Counted from the first letter of the stretch, positions 34,909-50,502 are shown. The stretch is 64,000 nt of DNA from Hyphomicrobiales bacterium (GCA_900465915.1 UBKJ01000008.1:41210-105209), one strand, 5' to 3'. The notes: a model not told the origin generated them from the sequence alone. Program-made: numbers and translations.

Positions 34909-36240
34909 ATGAAAATCGGCATCATGAAAACAAAGATCCGGGCGGTGTTTTCGGCTTTCGCATGTGTGCTCGCCGCAAGCCTGGTCGGCGTCATGCCCGC
35001 GCGCGCCGTGGTGGAGATCAACATCAACAAGGGCGTGGTCGAGCCGTTGCCGATCGCGATCACCGATTTCCTCTCCGGCGACCAGCTCGGCCCCAACATC
35101 ACCTCGGTGATCGCCGCGGACCTCGAACGCTCCGGCCTGTTCGCGCCCATCAACAAGCAGGCCTTCATCGAGAAGATCTCCAATCCCGACGCCGCGCCGC
35201 GCTTCGAGGACTGGAAGGTCATCAACGCCCAGGCGCTGGTCACCGGCCGCATCACCAAGCAGGCCGACGGACGGCTCAAGGCCGAGTTCCGCCTCTGGGA
35301 CACCTATGCCGGCCAGCAGCTCATCGGCCAGCAGTTCTTCACCACGCCCGACAACTGGCGGCGCGTGGCCCATATCATCGCCGACGCCATCTATGAGCGG
35401 CTGACGGGCGAGAAGGGCTATTTCGACACCCGCGTCGTCTTCGTCGACGAATCCGGCCCGGCGCAGAAGCGCGTCAAGCGCCTCGCCATCATGGACCAGG
35501 ACGGCGCCAATGTGCGCTATCTCTCGGACGGCCGCGACATGTCGCTGACGCCGCGCTTCTCGCCCAACCGGCAGGAAGTGACCTACATGTCCTTCGCCGG
35601 CGGCCAGCCGCGCGTCTATCTGCTGCAGCTCGAGACCGGCCAGCGCGAGCTCGTCGGCAACTTCCCCGGCATGACCATCGCGCCGCGCTTCTCGCCCGAC
35701 GGCCAGAAGGTGGTGATGAGCCTGCTGCAGGACGACGGCAGCGCCAACATCTACACCATGGACCTGCGCTCGCGCACCACGACGCGCCTCACCAACAGCC
35801 AGGCCATCGACACCGGCGCCTCCTATTCGCCCGACGGCTCGCAGATCGTCTTCACCTCGGACCGCGGCGGCCGGCCGCAGCTCTACGTGATGGGCGCCGA
35901 CGGCTCCAACCCGCATCGCGTCTCCTTCGGCGACGGCAGCTATTCGACGCCGGTCTGGTCGCCGCGCGGCGACCTGATCGCCTTCACCAAGCAGTCGCAG
36001 GGCCAGTTCTCGATCGGCGTGATGAAGACCGACGGCTCGGGCGAGCGCCTGCTCACCTCCGGCTTCCACAACGAAGGCCCGACCTGGGCCCCGAACGGCC
36101 GCGTGCTGATGTTCTTCCGCAAGGCCTCGGGCGCCGCGGGACCGAAGCTCTTCACCATCGACCTCACCGGCCGCAACGAGCGCCAGATCCAGACCCCGAA
36201 CTTCGCCTCGGACCCGGCCTGGTCGCCGCTGCTGGAGTAG
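34909..36240 (+). CDS. tolB: Tol-Pal system beta-propeller protein TolB
   Basis: A 443-residue periplasmic protein. A signal peptide covers about residues 1-35 (ending MPARA), with a second possible start at residue 6 (MKTKIRAVF). An N-terminal alpha/beta domain (about 36-165) precedes a six-bladed propeller whose blades share [37 protein letters not shown] and [20 protein letters not shown]. TolB binds Pal and TolA. A perfect palindromic terminator follows. Confidence 0.97.
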   Translation: MKIGIMKTKIRAVFSAFACVLAASLVGVMPARAVVEININKGVVEPLPIAITDFLSGDQLGPNITSVIAADLERSGLFAPINKQAFIEKISNPDAAPRFEDWKVINAQALVTGRITKQADGRLKAEFRLWDTYAGQQLIGQQFFTTPDNWRRVAHIIADAIYERLTGEKGYFDTRVVFVDESGPAQKRVKRLAIMDQDGANVRYLSDGRDMSLTPRFSPNRQEVTYMSFAGGQPRVYLLQLETGQRELVGNFPGMTIAPRFSPDGQKVVMSLLQDDGSANIYTMDLRSRTTTRLTNSQAIDTGASYSPDGSQIVFTSDRGGRPQLYVMGADGSNPHRVSFGDGSYSTPVWSPRGDLIAFTKQSQGQFSIGVMKTDGSGERLLTSGFHNEGPTWAPNGRVLMFFRKASGAAGPKLFTIDLTGRNERQIQTPNFASDPAWSPLLE

Positions 36241-36265
36241 GATCGGCCTTCATATGAACTCAAGG

Positions 36266-36298
36266 AAAGCGCGCGGCCGGCCGGCCGCGCGCTTTTTT
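36266..36298 (+). terminator. terminator after tolB
   Basis: 15-bp arms of a perfect palindrome (AAAGCGCGCGGCCGG / CCGGCCGCGCGCTTT), then a T-run. pal therefore has its own promoter. Confidence 0.92.
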
Positions 36299-36438
36299 AC
36301 GTTTCCGCGCCATAATTGCGGCGCGGGGCCGTGTTTCCGCCGCATTTTGCCGCCAAGCCCGAAAAACTCACGAAACGCCGGAAAGACATGCCGGGGCTGA
36401 CAAGTCGGAACACCGGGGCGGCGTGCCGCAAGGAAACG

Positions 36439-36468
36439 TTAACCATACTTCTTGAGCCTGTCTTAACC
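36439..36468 (+). promoter_or_regulatory. CtrA half-sites upstream of pal
   Basis: TTAACCAT (36439-36446) and TTAACC (36463-36468), about 60-90 bases before the pal start. They do not form a TTAA-N7-TTAA pair. Confidence 0.4.
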
Positions 36469-36525
36469 TCGATATGATTATTAGGCGGTTACGCAGGAAC
36501 ATCAAATCTTAAGGAGCTTCGGCCC

Positions 36526-37035
36526 ATGCGCCGCATCCAGTCGATTGCACGTAGCCCGATCGCTATCGCCCTCTTCATGTCGCTCGCCGTGGCCGGCTGC
36601 GCATCGAAGAAGAACCTCCCGAACAACGCCGGCGACCTGGGCCTCGGCGGCGCCGGCGCCGCGACCCCCGGCTCGTCGCAGGACTTCACCGTCAATGTCG
36701 GCGACCGCATCCTGTTCGACCTCGATTCGTCGCTGATCCGCGCCGACGCCCAGCAGACCCTGACCAAGCAGGCCCAGTGGCTGCAGCGCTATCCGCAGTA
36801 CCGGATCACCATCGAGGGCCATGCCGACGAACGCGGCACGCGCGAATACAACCTCGCGCTCGGCCAGCGCCGCGCCGCCGCCACCCGCGACTTCCTCGCC
36901 TCGCGCGGCATCCCGACCAGCCGCATGCGCACCATCTCCTACGGCAACGAACGTCCGGTCGCCGTCTGCGACAACGATTCGTGCTGGTCGCAGAACCGCC
37001 GCGCCGTCACCGTGCTCAACGGCGCCGGCAACTGA
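36526..37035 (+). CDS. pal: peptidoglycan-associated lipoprotein Pal
   Basis: A 169-residue outer-membrane lipoprotein. The lipobox is LAVAGC with the acylated cysteine C25. The OmpA-like domain (about 60-165) shows [39 protein letters not shown] and the C-terminal [10 protein letters not shown], which bind peptidoglycan. An AAGGAG SD lies about 11 bases before the ATG. It has its own promoter region and terminator. Confidence 0.97.
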   Translation: MRRIQSIARSPIAIALFMSLAVAGCASKKNLPNNAGDLGLGGAGAATPGSSQDFTVNVGDRILFDLDSSLIRADAQQTLTKQAQWLQRYPQYRITIEGHADERGTREYNLALGQRRAAATRDFLASRGIPTSRMRTISYGNERPVAVCDNDSCWSQNRRAVTVLNGAGN

Positions 37036-37066
37036 GCGGATTGCGCTTGCGCAACAGCGTCACGGG

Positions 37067-37092
37067 AAAAGCGGCCTCAGGGCCGCTTTTTT
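37067..37092 (+). terminator. terminator of pal
   Basis: Stem AAGCGGCC / GGCCGCTT with TCAG loop, six T after it. Confidence 0.9.
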
Positions 37093-37287
37093 CGTTCGGA
37101 GGCCGAAGCATAAGGGTTTCGACAAATTTTGGCCGAAGTCGGGGGCGTCTGATAGGGGGCGTCGGCGGCGCAAAGCATCTTTGCTTTTGGCGGAATTGTT
37201 TTAAAAGCTTGGAGGCCGCCGTGCGTTCCGGCGCGGCGCTTCATCATCCTGATTCGTTGGACTTCATTCGGGCACGAGGCAAAGGGA

Positions 37288-38439
37288 ATGAGAACACCAT
37301 TGAGAAAAGTGACGCTGGCGCTGGCCATGCTGCCGCTTCTGGCGGGGGCGGCCTTCGCCGCGGGCGGTCACGGCGCGGCGCATGCCGGCGTCGGCGCGGC
37401 CGGTCCGCGGGCGGAGCAGACGGCCTTCGCCGACGGGCTCCTGTCGGACCTCGGCGTCCGGCGCGCGCCGGCCCAGACGGGCGTGCAGATGGCGCAGGCC
37501 ATGGACCCGCGCGTCGGCCAGGTGCAGGAGCAGATGCGCCAGCTCCAGGGCAAGATCGAGGATCTCAACTTCCAGATCCTGCAATTGCAGGACCAGCTGC
37601 GCAAGACGCAGGAAGACAACGAATTCCGCTTCCAGCAGCTCGAGAAGAACAAGCGTTCCGACGCCGGCGGCAAGGGCGACCATCCGGTCGCCAGCGCCGC
37701 GCCGGCCGGTGGAGAGGCGTCGCAAGACGCCTCCGCCGCGCCGCGGGGCCGGGGCGGACAAGCTGGCGGGCAGATGGCCGCGCCGCAGCCGAACGACACG
37801 CAGTCCGCCGACATGCAGCCCGCCGAACCCGCCGCGCCGGCCGGGACGGGCGCCGATTCCATGGCCATTGGCTCCGCCGCCGGAGACCCCTCGCGCGGCG
37901 CGCCGCCGCAGGCGCTGGGCTCGATCCGCTTCGACGCCAATGGCAATGTAATCGGCGAGACCATGTCCGCCGCCCCGCGCCCCGTCGAGCAGGCCCCGAT
38001 GGCCGGCGCCGGGCAGGCGCCCGGACAAGGGCAGGTGGCGTCGCTGCCCACCGGCGACAATCCCAATTCGCTCTACCAGGCCTCCTACCAGTTCCTGATG
38101 TCGGGCGACTACAAGGCGGCCGAGACCGGCTTCCGCCAGCACGTCAAGCGCTACCCGGCCGATCCGATGACGGCGGAGGCGCGCTACTGGCTGGGCGAAT
38201 CGCTCTATGCGCAGGGCCGCTATCCCGAGGCCGCCACCGTCTTCATCGACACGCAGCGCGACTATCCCGATTCGCGCCGCGGGGCCGAGAACATGTTCAA
38301 GCTCGGCATGACGCTGGAGAAGCTCGACAATCGCGACGTGGCCTGCGCCACCTTCGCGCAGATTCCGCAGCGCTATCCCAAGGCCGCCGCCGCCGTGCTG
38401 AAGCGCGTGGCCGAAGAACGCAGCCGGGTGAAGTGCTGA
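37288..38439 (+). CDS. cpoB: Tol-Pal coordinator CpoB (YbgF)
   Basis: A 383-residue periplasmic protein: signal peptide ([20 protein letters not shown] to AFA), a trimeric coiled coil (about 73-125: [20 protein letters not shown]), a long low-complexity alanine/proline/glutamine linker (about 126-255), and a TPR domain (about 260-380: [20 protein letters not shown] and [20 protein letters not shown]). CpoB ties Tol action to cell-wall synthesis. The linker is longer than in E. coli. Its TGA overlaps the tilS start region. Confidence 0.93.
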   Translation: MRTPLRKVTLALAMLPLLAGAAFAAGGHGAAHAGVGAAGPRAEQTAFADGLLSDLGVRRAPAQTGVQMAQAMDPRVGQVQEQMRQLQGKIEDLNFQILQLQDQLRKTQEDNEFRFQQLEKNKRSDAGGKGDHPVASAAPAGGEASQDASAAPRGRGGQAGGQMAAPQPNDTQSADMQPAEPAAPAGTGADSMAIGSAAGDPSRGAPPQALGSIRFDANGNVIGETMSAAPRPVEQAPMAGAGQAPGQGQVASLPTGDNPNSLYQASYQFLMSGDYKAAETGFRQHVKRYPADPMTAEARYWLGESLYAQGRYPEAATVFIDTQRDYPDSRRGAENMFKLGMTLEKLDNRDVACATFAQIPQRYPKAAAAVLKRVAEERSRVKC

Positions 38440-39749
38440 GCCCGGAGACGCTGTTCCGGCCTTTCGGTTTTGAGCGCGCGAGCGGTGTCGTCGCGGCGGT
38501 GTCGGGCGGCGGCGATTCGCTGGCGCTGATGCTTTTGCTGCGGGATTTCCTGGCCACGTTGCCGGACGCGCCGCCCTTCCTCGCCGTCACCGTCGATCAT
38601 CGCCTGCGGCCCGAATCCGCCGCCGAGGCGGAGGCCGTGGCGGCGCTCTGCTGCGAGGCGGGCGTGGCGCATCGCATCCTCGTCTGGGACGAGGCCAAGC
38701 CGGTAAGCGGCTTCGCCGCCGCCGCGCGCTCGGCGCGCTATCGGCTTTTGGGCGAGGCCGCGCGCGAGGCGGGCGCGGACGTGATCGCCACCGGGCATAC
38801 GCAAGACGACCAGATCGAGACTTTTTTGATGCGGAAAGCCCGCAGCGGCCATGACGAGGCGCGCGGGCTCGCGGCCATGGCGGCGCGGTCGCGGCTGGAG
38901 GGGCGGCTGATGCTGGTCCGCCCGCTTCTCGACGTGTCGCGGGCGGCGCTGCGGGCGGAGCTGACGCGGCGCGGCGTCGGCTGGATCGACGATCCGAGCA
39001 ACGAGAACCCCGCTTTCGAGCGGCCGCGCCTGCGCATGGGCGCGGCGGCCGAGGTCGACCGCGCGCAGGCCTTGGCGCAGATCGCGCTGGCGGCGGCGGC
39101 GCGACGGCGCGACAACGCGGCGCTGGCCGCGGCGCTGGCCGATCCCGCCAGCCTGCGCATGGACGCGGCCGGGCGGCTGGTGGTCGACGCGCGCATCTAC
39201 GCCGCCTTGCCGCAAAGCGTGCGGCGGCTTTTCGCCGGGCTGCTGGCGGCGCTGGCCGGCGGGCGGCGCTTCCTGCCCGGCGAGGCGGAGCGCAGCCGCG
39301 TCGACCGCATGCTTTGCGGCGAGGACGGCGACCGGCTCACCGTGTTCGGCGCGCTGATCGAGCGCGGCGCGGAGGCGCATGTCTTCCGGCGCGAGCGGCG
39401 CAATTTGCCGCGCCTCACGCTGGCGCCGGGGGCGGCGGGCGTGTGGGACGGGCGCTTCCGCTTTGAGAACGGGACGGCCGAGACGCTGGAGATCGCGGCG
39501 CCCGGGCGGGCCGATCTCGCCGGGATCGAAGCCGACGGGCGCATGCGCGAGGCGCTGCTGACCGCGCCGGCGCTCTATCGCGCGGAGGGATTCGCCGGGA
39601 TCGCCTGCATGGGCGCGCCGGCGGGTCTTCGGGTCGAACGGCACTTCGCCTTGTTCGACCATGTGCTGCCGGGCTACGATTTCGCGCTCGCCGGGGCGGT
39701 GGAGCGGCGGCTCGGGCGGGCCTGTCCGAATTTTCATAAACCAGAGTGA
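38433..39749 (+). CDS. tilS: tRNA(Ile)-lysidine synthetase TilS
   Basis: A 438-residue enzyme that converts C34 of tRNA-Ile2 to lysidine with ATP and lysine. The PP-loop motif SGGGDS is at residues 24-29 ([20 protein letters not shown]), followed by [20 protein letters not shown] and the conserved [16 protein letters not shown]. The C-terminal part holds the substrate-recognition domain. The GTG at 38433 overlaps the cpoB stop (GTGCTGA), so translation is probably coupled; CTG at 38436 is less likely. In-frame sequence further upstream overlaps cpoB and is not real. Confidence 0.92.
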   Translation: MLSPETLFRPFGFERASGVVAAVSGGGDSLALMLLLRDFLATLPDAPPFLAVTVDHRLRPESAAEAEAVAALCCEAGVAHRILVWDEAKPVSGFAAAARSARYRLLGEAAREAGADVIATGHTQDDQIETFLMRKARSGHDEARGLAAMAARSRLEGRLMLVRPLLDVSRAALRAELTRRGVGWIDDPSNENPAFERPRLRMGAAAEVDRAQALAQIALAAAARRRDNAALAAALADPASLRMDAAGRLVVDARIYAALPQSVRRLFAGLLAALAGGRRFLPGEAERSRVDRMLCGEDGDRLTVFGALIERGAEAHVFRRERRNLPRLTLAPGAAGVWDGRFRFENGTAETLEIAAPGRADLAGIEADGRMREALLTAPALYRAEGFAGIACMGAPAGLRVERHFALFDHVLPGYDFALAGAVERRLGRACPNFHKPE

Positions 39750-39866
39750 GAAGAATCGCAGCCGCGGCGGCCTGTTCGCCTTGGCAAGGCCGCGCTTCGA
39801 TCCTATGTTAGGGCGCAAGGATCGTCCCGCGCTCGCGGAACGATCGAGGTATCGATTGGACCCGTT

Positions 39867-41801
<1,935 letters not shown>

Positions 41802-41825
41802 AGGCTGTGACAGGACGAGTAGAAG

Positions 41826-41850
41826 AAGCCGGGTTTCGACCCGGCTTTTT
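41826..41850 (+). terminator. terminator of ftsH
   Basis: Stem AAGCCGGGT / ACCCGGCTT with TTCG tetraloop and T-run. Confidence 0.93.
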
Positions 41851-41866
41851 CCTGTAAAAGGCTCGC

Positions 41867-41874
41867 TTAACCAT
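41867..41874 (+). promoter_or_regulatory. CtrA half-site upstream of glmM
   Basis: TTAACCAT about 150 bases before the glmM start; only a half-site. Confidence 0.3.
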
Positions 41875-42022
41875 TTTCATGCATATTTCCCAAGGATCGC
41901 GAAATTGCATTGGCGCCGCGATTAGTTTAGGACCCGGTAATATTCCCGTCGCATTTCGGCCGGATAAATCCGGTCCAACATTTTCAGGACGCCGCAAGGC
42001 TCGAACGCAAGGCTTGAAATCC

Positions 42023-43375
<1,353 letters not shown>

Positions 43376-43391
43376 TTCCCGGACAAAAAAG

Positions 43392-43427
43392 CCGGAAACG
43401 CGCGTCTTAACTTTCGTGCGTTTCCGG
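43392..43427. terminator. hairpin after glmM
   Basis: 10-bp stem CCGGAAACGC / GCGTTTCCGG with a 16-base loop. The A-run before it gives a T-run only for minus-strand transcripts; on the plus strand it is followed by TTAAAAAA. Confidence 0.6.
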
Positions 43428-43614
43428 TTAAAAAATGCGCCGCGCGCCGGCGCTTGAATCATGCGTAAAGCATGAGACGCCGCATTCCCTGCGCAAACGT
43501 GCCGCGATTCTCCTTCTGAAAATCTTGCAAAAACAATGGGATAGATGATTCCCGTCTATTTTTAAGCAATGCCTTATTTTCAAAATGATTAATAAACGAG
43601 GTAAAAAAACAAGG

Positions 43615-43646
43615 TTAAGTTGTATTTAACCATTCCTGGCTAGTCT
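43615..43646 (+). promoter_or_regulatory. perfect CtrA-type box and promoter of the first Omp gene
   Basis: TTAA-N7-TTAA (43615-43629) running into CCAT, then a -10-like TAGTCT at 43641-43646. The region 43500-43640 is unusually AT-rich, as expected of a strong promoter. No gene lies in 43428-43699. Confidence 0.6.
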
Positions 43647-43699
43647 GCCTGATGAAGGGGTCGCGCATCATCGGCCCTATATATCGATGGGGCAGTAGA

Positions 43700-44593
43700 A
43701 TGAACGGTTTTGTCAAAATTCTCTTTGCCGGGTTGGCGACCTCCGCCGCCCTCTTGGCCGCAACGCCGGTGACGCTCGCTGCGGATCTGGTCGAACCGCC
43801 GGCGCCCGAAGTGGCGATCCCGCCTTCCGTGGCCGGCGGCTGGTATCTGCGCGGCGATATCGGCGGTTCGTGGGGCCATTCCCGCGGCGCGGATTACGAA
43901 GTGCCGAGCCTCGAGACGAGCTGCGGCGGCACCTGCCCGATCATGGGCGGCAAGAACCACACCGGCGGCGGCGACCTCAAGGGCTCGTTCCTGATCGGCG
44001 GCGGCGTCGGTTACCAGGTCACCGACTACTTCCGCACCGACCTCACGCTCGACTACATGACCCGCGCCCGCTTCGACGGCAACGGCGTCGACGGCACCTG
44101 CAACAGCGACCCGGAAAACGAATATGTCGCCTGCTCGTCCAGCTACGGCGCCAAGATGTCGGCGCTGTCGCTGCTGGCCAACGCCTATGTCGATCTCGGC
44201 AATTTCAGCGGCTTCACGCCTTACGTCGGCGCCGGCATCGGCGGCACCCGCGTCAAGTGGAGCAACGTCGTGCAGAACACCGATCCGTCCGCCACCTTCC
44301 AGGACGGCACCACCTATGACGGCGCGTCCAACTGGCGCTTCACCTACGCCCTCATGGCCGGCGTCTCGGTCGACCTGGCGCAGAACCTCAAGCTCGACGC
44401 GGGCTATCGCTACCGCCACGTCAACGGCGGCAAGATGTTCTCCGGCAACCAGTATATCGGCGACGGCTACGACAAGGGCCTCAACATCCACGACGTCCGC
44501 GTCGGCCTGCGCTACACCTTCGGCGGCGGCTCGGGCGGCTACGGCGGCGCCCAGCAGGCCTCGACCATCGTCGACAGCCCGGTCTACAAATAA
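43700..44593 (+). CDS. outer-membrane beta-barrel protein (Omp25/31-like)
   Basis: A 297-residue secreted barrel. The signal peptide covers residues 1-28 (ending VTLAAD). The mature protein begins LVEPPAPEVAIPP, then GGWYLRGDIGGSWGHS and alternating strands with YVDLGNFSGFTPYVGAGIGG and DAGYRYRHVNGGKMFSG, ending in RVGLRYTFGGGSGG plus an unusual glycine-rich tail and SPVYK. This is the Rhizobiales Omp25/31 porin-like family of abundant surface proteins. Four cysteines (SCGGTC, TCNSD, ACSSS) may form disulfides. A paralogue follows 140 bases on. Confidence 0.88.
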   Translation: MNGFVKILFAGLATSAALLAATPVTLAADLVEPPAPEVAIPPSVAGGWYLRGDIGGSWGHSRGADYEVPSLETSCGGTCPIMGGKNHTGGGDLKGSFLIGGGVGYQVTDYFRTDLTLDYMTRARFDGNGVDGTCNSDPENEYVACSSSYGAKMSALSLLANAYVDLGNFSGFTPYVGAGIGGTRVKWSNVVQNTDPSATFQDGTTYDGASNWRFTYALMAGVSVDLAQNLKLDAGYRYRHVNGGKMFSGNQYIGDGYDKGLNIHDVRVGLRYTFGGGSGGYGGAQQASTIVDSPVYK

Positions 44594-44618
44594 GCCGGCC
44601 CATCCGCACGATATTGAA

Positions 44619-44643
44619 AAGGCCCGGTTTTCCGGGCCTTTTT
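44619..44643 (+). terminator. terminator of the first Omp gene
   Basis: Stem AAGGCCCGG / CCGGGCCTT with TTTT loop and T-run. Confidence 0.92.
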
Positions 44644-44664
44644 CATTGCGCCTCGGCCTCCCGC

Positions 44665-44683
44665 TTCACCGCTTCTTAACCAT
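44665..44683 (+). promoter_or_regulatory. CtrA-type box upstream of the second Omp gene
   Basis: TTCA-N7-TTAA followed by CCAT (44665-44683), a 7 of 8 match, about 50 bases before the start. Confidence 0.5.
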
Positions 44684-44730
44684 AGTCGTTCATATTTGAG
44701 CCAAGTTTGAAAAGCGGGGGTTTTCCGATC

Positions 44731-45408
44731 ATGTCCAACGGTTCGCGGCTTTTGTTCCTGTCCTCGGCGGCGTTCGCCTTCTGCGCATCGGCGGCGGCCG
44801 CGGCCGATCTCGACGCCATCGGCTACCAGCCGGAATCGGGCCAGCCGGTCGAGGTCGGCTCGGGCTGGTACCTGCGCGGCGACGTCGGCTACAACGTCTC
44901 CTCGCGGGTGAAGCTCTACGCCGAAACGCCCGACGGCTCGTTCAGCGAGACCGACGACATGCAGCGGCGCTTCTCGCCCTCCGTCGGCGTCGGCTACCAG
45001 TTCACCGACAATCTGCGCGGCGACGTCACCGCGAGCTACCTGCGCCAGAGCCTGGAAGACGCGCCCATCGAGGCGCGCTCCTGGGACGTGATGGCCAACG
45101 GCTATGTCGACCTCGGCAATTACAGCGGCTTCACGCCCTATGTCGGCGCCGGCCTCGGCGTCGCCAATGTGCGCTACACGGTCGACACCGATCTCGGCCA
45201 GTACAAGTCCGAGAGCGACTATCGTTTCGCCTGGGCGCTGATGGCCGGCGTCAGCATCGACGTCGCCTCCAACGTCAAGCTCGACCTCGGCTATCGCTAC
45301 GGCGTCATCGACGGCGGCGAGATCGTCAGCGGCAATGGGGTGACGGTCGGCGATCGCAACCTGCGCAGCCATCAGCTGCGCGCCGGCGTGCGCCTGACCA
45401 CCTGGTGA
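44731..45408 (+). CDS. outer-membrane beta-barrel protein (Omp25-like), second copy
   Basis: A 225-residue barrel with a signal peptide (MSNGSRLLFLSSAAFAFCAS to AAAAAD). It shares with its neighbour the segments GSGWYLRGDVGYNVSSRV and GYVDLGNYSGFTPYVGAGLG, and LDLGYRYGVIDGGEIVSGNG near the end, and closes with VRLTTW, a typical terminal aromatic for outer-membrane assembly. It is 72 residues shorter than the first and lacks its cysteines, so the pair is an old tandem duplication. GGGGG lies 10 bases upstream of the ATG. Confidence 0.85.
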   Translation: MSNGSRLLFLSSAAFAFCASAAAAADLDAIGYQPESGQPVEVGSGWYLRGDVGYNVSSRVKLYAETPDGSFSETDDMQRRFSPSVGVGYQFTDNLRGDVTASYLRQSLEDAPIEARSWDVMANGYVDLGNYSGFTPYVGAGLGVANVRYTVDTDLGQYKSESDYRFAWALMAGVSIDVASNVKLDLGYRYGVIDGGEIVSGNGVTVGDRNLRSHQLRAGVRLTTW

Positions 45409-45431
45409 GTCTTCGCGAATAAAATCGTCCG

Positions 45432-45466
45432 GCCGAAACCGTGTTGTGAAAAGACGCGGTTTCGGC
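45432..45466 (+). terminator. hairpin after the second Omp gene
   Basis: 10-bp stem GCCGAAACCG / CGGTTTCGGC with a 15-base loop, followed by TATTCCTTTC. Confidence 0.55.
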
Positions 45467-45485
45467 TATTCCTTTCGGCGGGCCA

Positions 45486-45523
45486 CGCCTCCCCAACGAG
45501 GCGCGCGCTATCTGAGAGGATAG
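45486..45523 (+). promoter_or_regulatory. serC leader RNA element
   Basis: Two adjacent hairpins just before serC: CGCCTC-CCCAAC-GAGGCG (45486-45503) and CTATC-TGAGAG-GATAG (45508-45523), the second holding the ribosome-binding site. This arrangement resembles the serC RNA motif described for alphaproteobacteria; the match is from memory. Confidence 0.55.
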
Positions 45524-45529
45524 GACATC

Positions 45530-46705
<1,176 letters not shown>

Positions 46706-46806
46706 CCGCGCATGCATGACGCCGCGGCCGCGTTGGGGCGGCCAAGGCGCATCCGATCCCGGGGCGGCTCCGGTTCTCACGCAGTCGCTCCCTCTTCTCG
46801 TTTCAC

Positions 46807-46841
46807 GCGTTTCCCTGCGCTTGCGCCGGAAACGCCCTTTT
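46807..46841 (+). terminator. hairpin between serC and serA
   Basis: 8-bp stem GCGTTTCC / GGAAACGC followed by CCTTTTGG; may be a terminator or an attenuator of serA. No gene is seen in 46706-46912. Confidence 0.45.
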
Positions 46842-46912
46842 GGCTATCGCATTTCCGAACGCGAGCCGATCGCCATCCGCTCGCCGGAAACGCCCAATCG
46901 ATGGAGGCCCTT

Positions 46913-48514
46913 ATGGCGCCGCGCGTTCTCGTATCCGACAAATTGTCGCCCACCGCCGTGCAGATATTCAAGGATCGCGGCGTGGAGGTGGACTACCAGC
47001 CCGATCTCGGCAAGGACAAGGAAAAGCTGCTCGAAATCATCGGGCAGTATGACGGCCTGGCGATCCGCTCGGCCACCAAGGTCACCGAAAAGCTCATCGC
47101 CGCGGCGAAGAATCTCAAGGTCATCGGCCGCGCCGGCATCGGCGTCGACAATGTCGACATCCCGGCCGCCTCGCGGCGCGGCGTCATCGTCATGAACACG
47201 CCCTTCGGCAACTCCATTACCACGGCCGAGCACGCCATCGCGCTGATGTTCGCCGTGGCGCGGCAATTGCCCGAGGCCGACGCCTCCACCCGCGCCGGCA
47301 AGTGGGAGAAGAACCGCTTCATGGGCGTGGAGATCACCGGCAAGACGCTGGGCGTGATCGGCTGCGGCAATATCGGCGCCATCGTGGCGGCGCGCGGCGT
47401 CGGGCTGAAGATGCATGTCGTGGCCTTCGACCCGTTCCTGTCGGAGGCGCGCGCGCAGGAGCTGGGCGTGGAGAAGGTGGAGCTGGACGAGCTTTTCGCC
47501 CGCGCCGACTTCATCACCCTGCACACGCCGCTGACCGACAAGACGCGCCGCATCATCGACGCGGCCGCCATCGCCAAGATGAAGGACGGCGTGCGCATCG
47601 TCAATTGCGCGCGCGGCGGTCTGATCGTCGAGAAGGATCTGGTCGAGGGCCTGAAATCGGGCAAGGTGGCCGGGGCGGGCATAGACGTGTTCGAGGTCGA
47701 ACCGGCGGTGGAGAACGAATTGTTCCACCTGCCCAACGTCGTCTGCACGCCGCATCTGGGCGCGTCGACCTCGGAGGCGCAGGAGAACGTCGCCATCCAG
47801 GTGGCCGAGCAGATGTCGGACTACCTGGTCAAGGGCGCGGTCTCCAACGCCATCAACATGCCCTCGATCACCGCCGAGGAAGCGCCGCGCCTGCGCCCCT
47901 TCGTCAAGCTGGCCGAGGTGATGGGCGCCTTCGTCGGCCAGGTGACCGACGAGCCGATCCAGGAGGTGGAGATATTGTTCGACGGCTCCACCGCCGCCAT
48001 GAACACCCGCGCGCTCATGAGCGCGGCGCTGGCCGGGCTGATCCGCCCGCAGGTGGCCGACGTCAACATGGTGTCGGCCCCGATCATGGTGAAGGAGCGC
48101 GGCATCATCGTCTCCGAGGTCAAGCGCGACAAGTCGGGCATCTTCGACGGCTATATCAAGCTGACGGTCAAGACGACGCTGCGCGAGCGCGCGGTGGCGG
48201 GCACCTGCTTCTCCGACGGCAAGCCGCGTTTCATCCAGATCAAGGGAATCAATCTGGACGCCGAGGTCGGCCCGAACATGCTTTACGTCACCAACAAGGA
48301 CATTCCCGGCATGATCGGCCTGCTCGGCACCATCTGCGGCAAGCATGCGATAAACATCGCCAATTTCGCCCTCGGGCGCGACCGGGCGGGCGGCGACGCC
48401 ATCGCCATGCTCTATGTGGACGGCAAGATTCCGCAAGCGGCACTTGACGAACTGACCGCTCAGGAGGCAATCAAGGCGGCGAGACCGCTTGAATTCAACG
48501 TTGGGGACAGCTGA
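46913..48514 (+). CDS. serA: D-3-phosphoglycerate dehydrogenase
   Basis: A 533-residue long-form enzyme, the first step of serine synthesis. It has the N-terminal substrate domain (RVLVSDKLSPTAVQIFKDRG), the NAD-binding motif LGVIGCGNIGAIVAARG, catalytic-region FITLHTPLTDKTRRIID and VCTPHLGASTSEAQENVAIQ, an intervening allosteric substrate-binding domain (about 320-450), and a C-terminal ACT domain (ITNKD-like TNKDIPGMIGLLGTICGKH). GGAGG six bases before ATG 46913 fixes the start. It follows serC on the same strand. Confidence 0.96.
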   Translation: MAPRVLVSDKLSPTAVQIFKDRGVEVDYQPDLGKDKEKLLEIIGQYDGLAIRSATKVTEKLIAAAKNLKVIGRAGIGVDNVDIPAASRRGVIVMNTPFGNSITTAEHAIALMFAVARQLPEADASTRAGKWEKNRFMGVEITGKTLGVIGCGNIGAIVAARGVGLKMHVVAFDPFLSEARAQELGVEKVELDELFARADFITLHTPLTDKTRRIIDAAAIAKMKDGVRIVNCARGGLIVEKDLVEGLKSGKVAGAGIDVFEVEPAVENELFHLPNVVCTPHLGASTSEAQENVAIQVAEQMSDYLVKGAVSNAINMPSITAEEAPRLRPFVKLAEVMGAFVGQVTDEPIQEVEILFDGSTAAMNTRALMSAALAGLIRPQVADVNMVSAPIMVKERGIIVSEVKRDKSGIFDGYIKLTVKTTLRERAVAGTCFSDGKPRFIQIKGINLDAEVGPNMLYVTNKDIPGMIGLLGTICGKHAINIANFALGRDRAGGDAIAMLYVDGKIPQAALDELTAQEAIKAARPLEFNVGDS

Positions 48515-48518
48515 TCTT

Positions 48519-49028
48519 ATGAGCATTGAGATGGAACAGCCGGAATGGCGGCGCATGCACGCCCACGATATTGCGCGCGTGACCGCCGTGGCCAACAAAA
48601 TCCATCTCGATTTCTTCGAGGACGAGGCGGTCTTCCGGGACCGCTTCGCGCTTTATCCCGCCGGCTGCTTCGTGCTGGCGCGCGACCAGGAGATCCTCGG
48701 CTACGGCGTCAGCCATCCGTGGAAGCTCGACAAGGTCCCGGCGCTCAACGCCGTGCTGGGCGCGCTGCCGGAAGACCCCAGCACCTATTACATCCACGAC
48801 ATCGCCATCCTGCCCGAGGCGCGCTCCATCGGCGCCGCCAGCCGCGTGGTCGAGCTGATGGCCGCCCAGGCCGAGCGCGACGGCTACGTCACCATGGCGC
48901 TGGTGGCCGTCAACGGCTCGCAAGGCTTCTGGGAGAAGAAGGGCTTCGTCGTCCGCGACCTGCCGGAGCTGACCGAGAAGCTGAAAACCTATTCCGACAA
49001 CGCGCTCTACATGGTGCGCCTCGGATAA
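48519..49028 (+). CDS. GNAT-family N-acetyltransferase
   Basis: A 169-residue acetyltransferase. The GNAT core is visible: CFVLARDQEILGYGVSHPWK (strand pair), YYIHDIAILPEARSIGAASR (acetyl-CoA-binding strand and the pyrophosphate loop, here ARSIGAA), and ALVAVNGSQGFWEKKGFVVR (motif B). The substrate is unknown. Its ATG lies 4 bases after the serA stop, with GGGGA inside the serA end, so the two are co-transcribed. Confidence 0.85.
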   Translation: MSIEMEQPEWRRMHAHDIARVTAVANKIHLDFFEDEAVFRDRFALYPAGCFVLARDQEILGYGVSHPWKLDKVPALNAVLGALPEDPSTYYIHDIAILPEARSIGAASRVVELMAAQAERDGYVTMALVAVNGSQGFWEKKGFVVRDLPELTEKLKTYSDNALYMVRLG

Positions 49029-49202
49029 AGCGCGCCGCGCGGCCCGGAAAAGGTGAAATCCGCGCATTTTTCCGCATGAAAGAGTCGCGCGCGGCGGATT
49101 CAATCGGTATAGAGACGAAGGATCAGCGCCCCGTCGCCGCTTTTTCGCGCGCGGGGCGTTTCGATCCTTGGGTTTACAAAAGAAGCCAAGGAGCAGCTTC
49201 AA

Positions 49203-50492
<1,290 letters not shown>

Positions 50493-50502
50493 GGGTTTCG
50501 AG

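Noticed and set aside
43392..43427. Plus-strand terminator of glmM
   Set aside because: The T-run is only on the minus-strand side, so it was kept as a hairpin of uncertain direction and not a firm glmM terminator.
46706..46912. A riboswitch before serA
   Set aside because: Only a simple hairpin followed by a few T is visible; no known riboswitch core was recognised.
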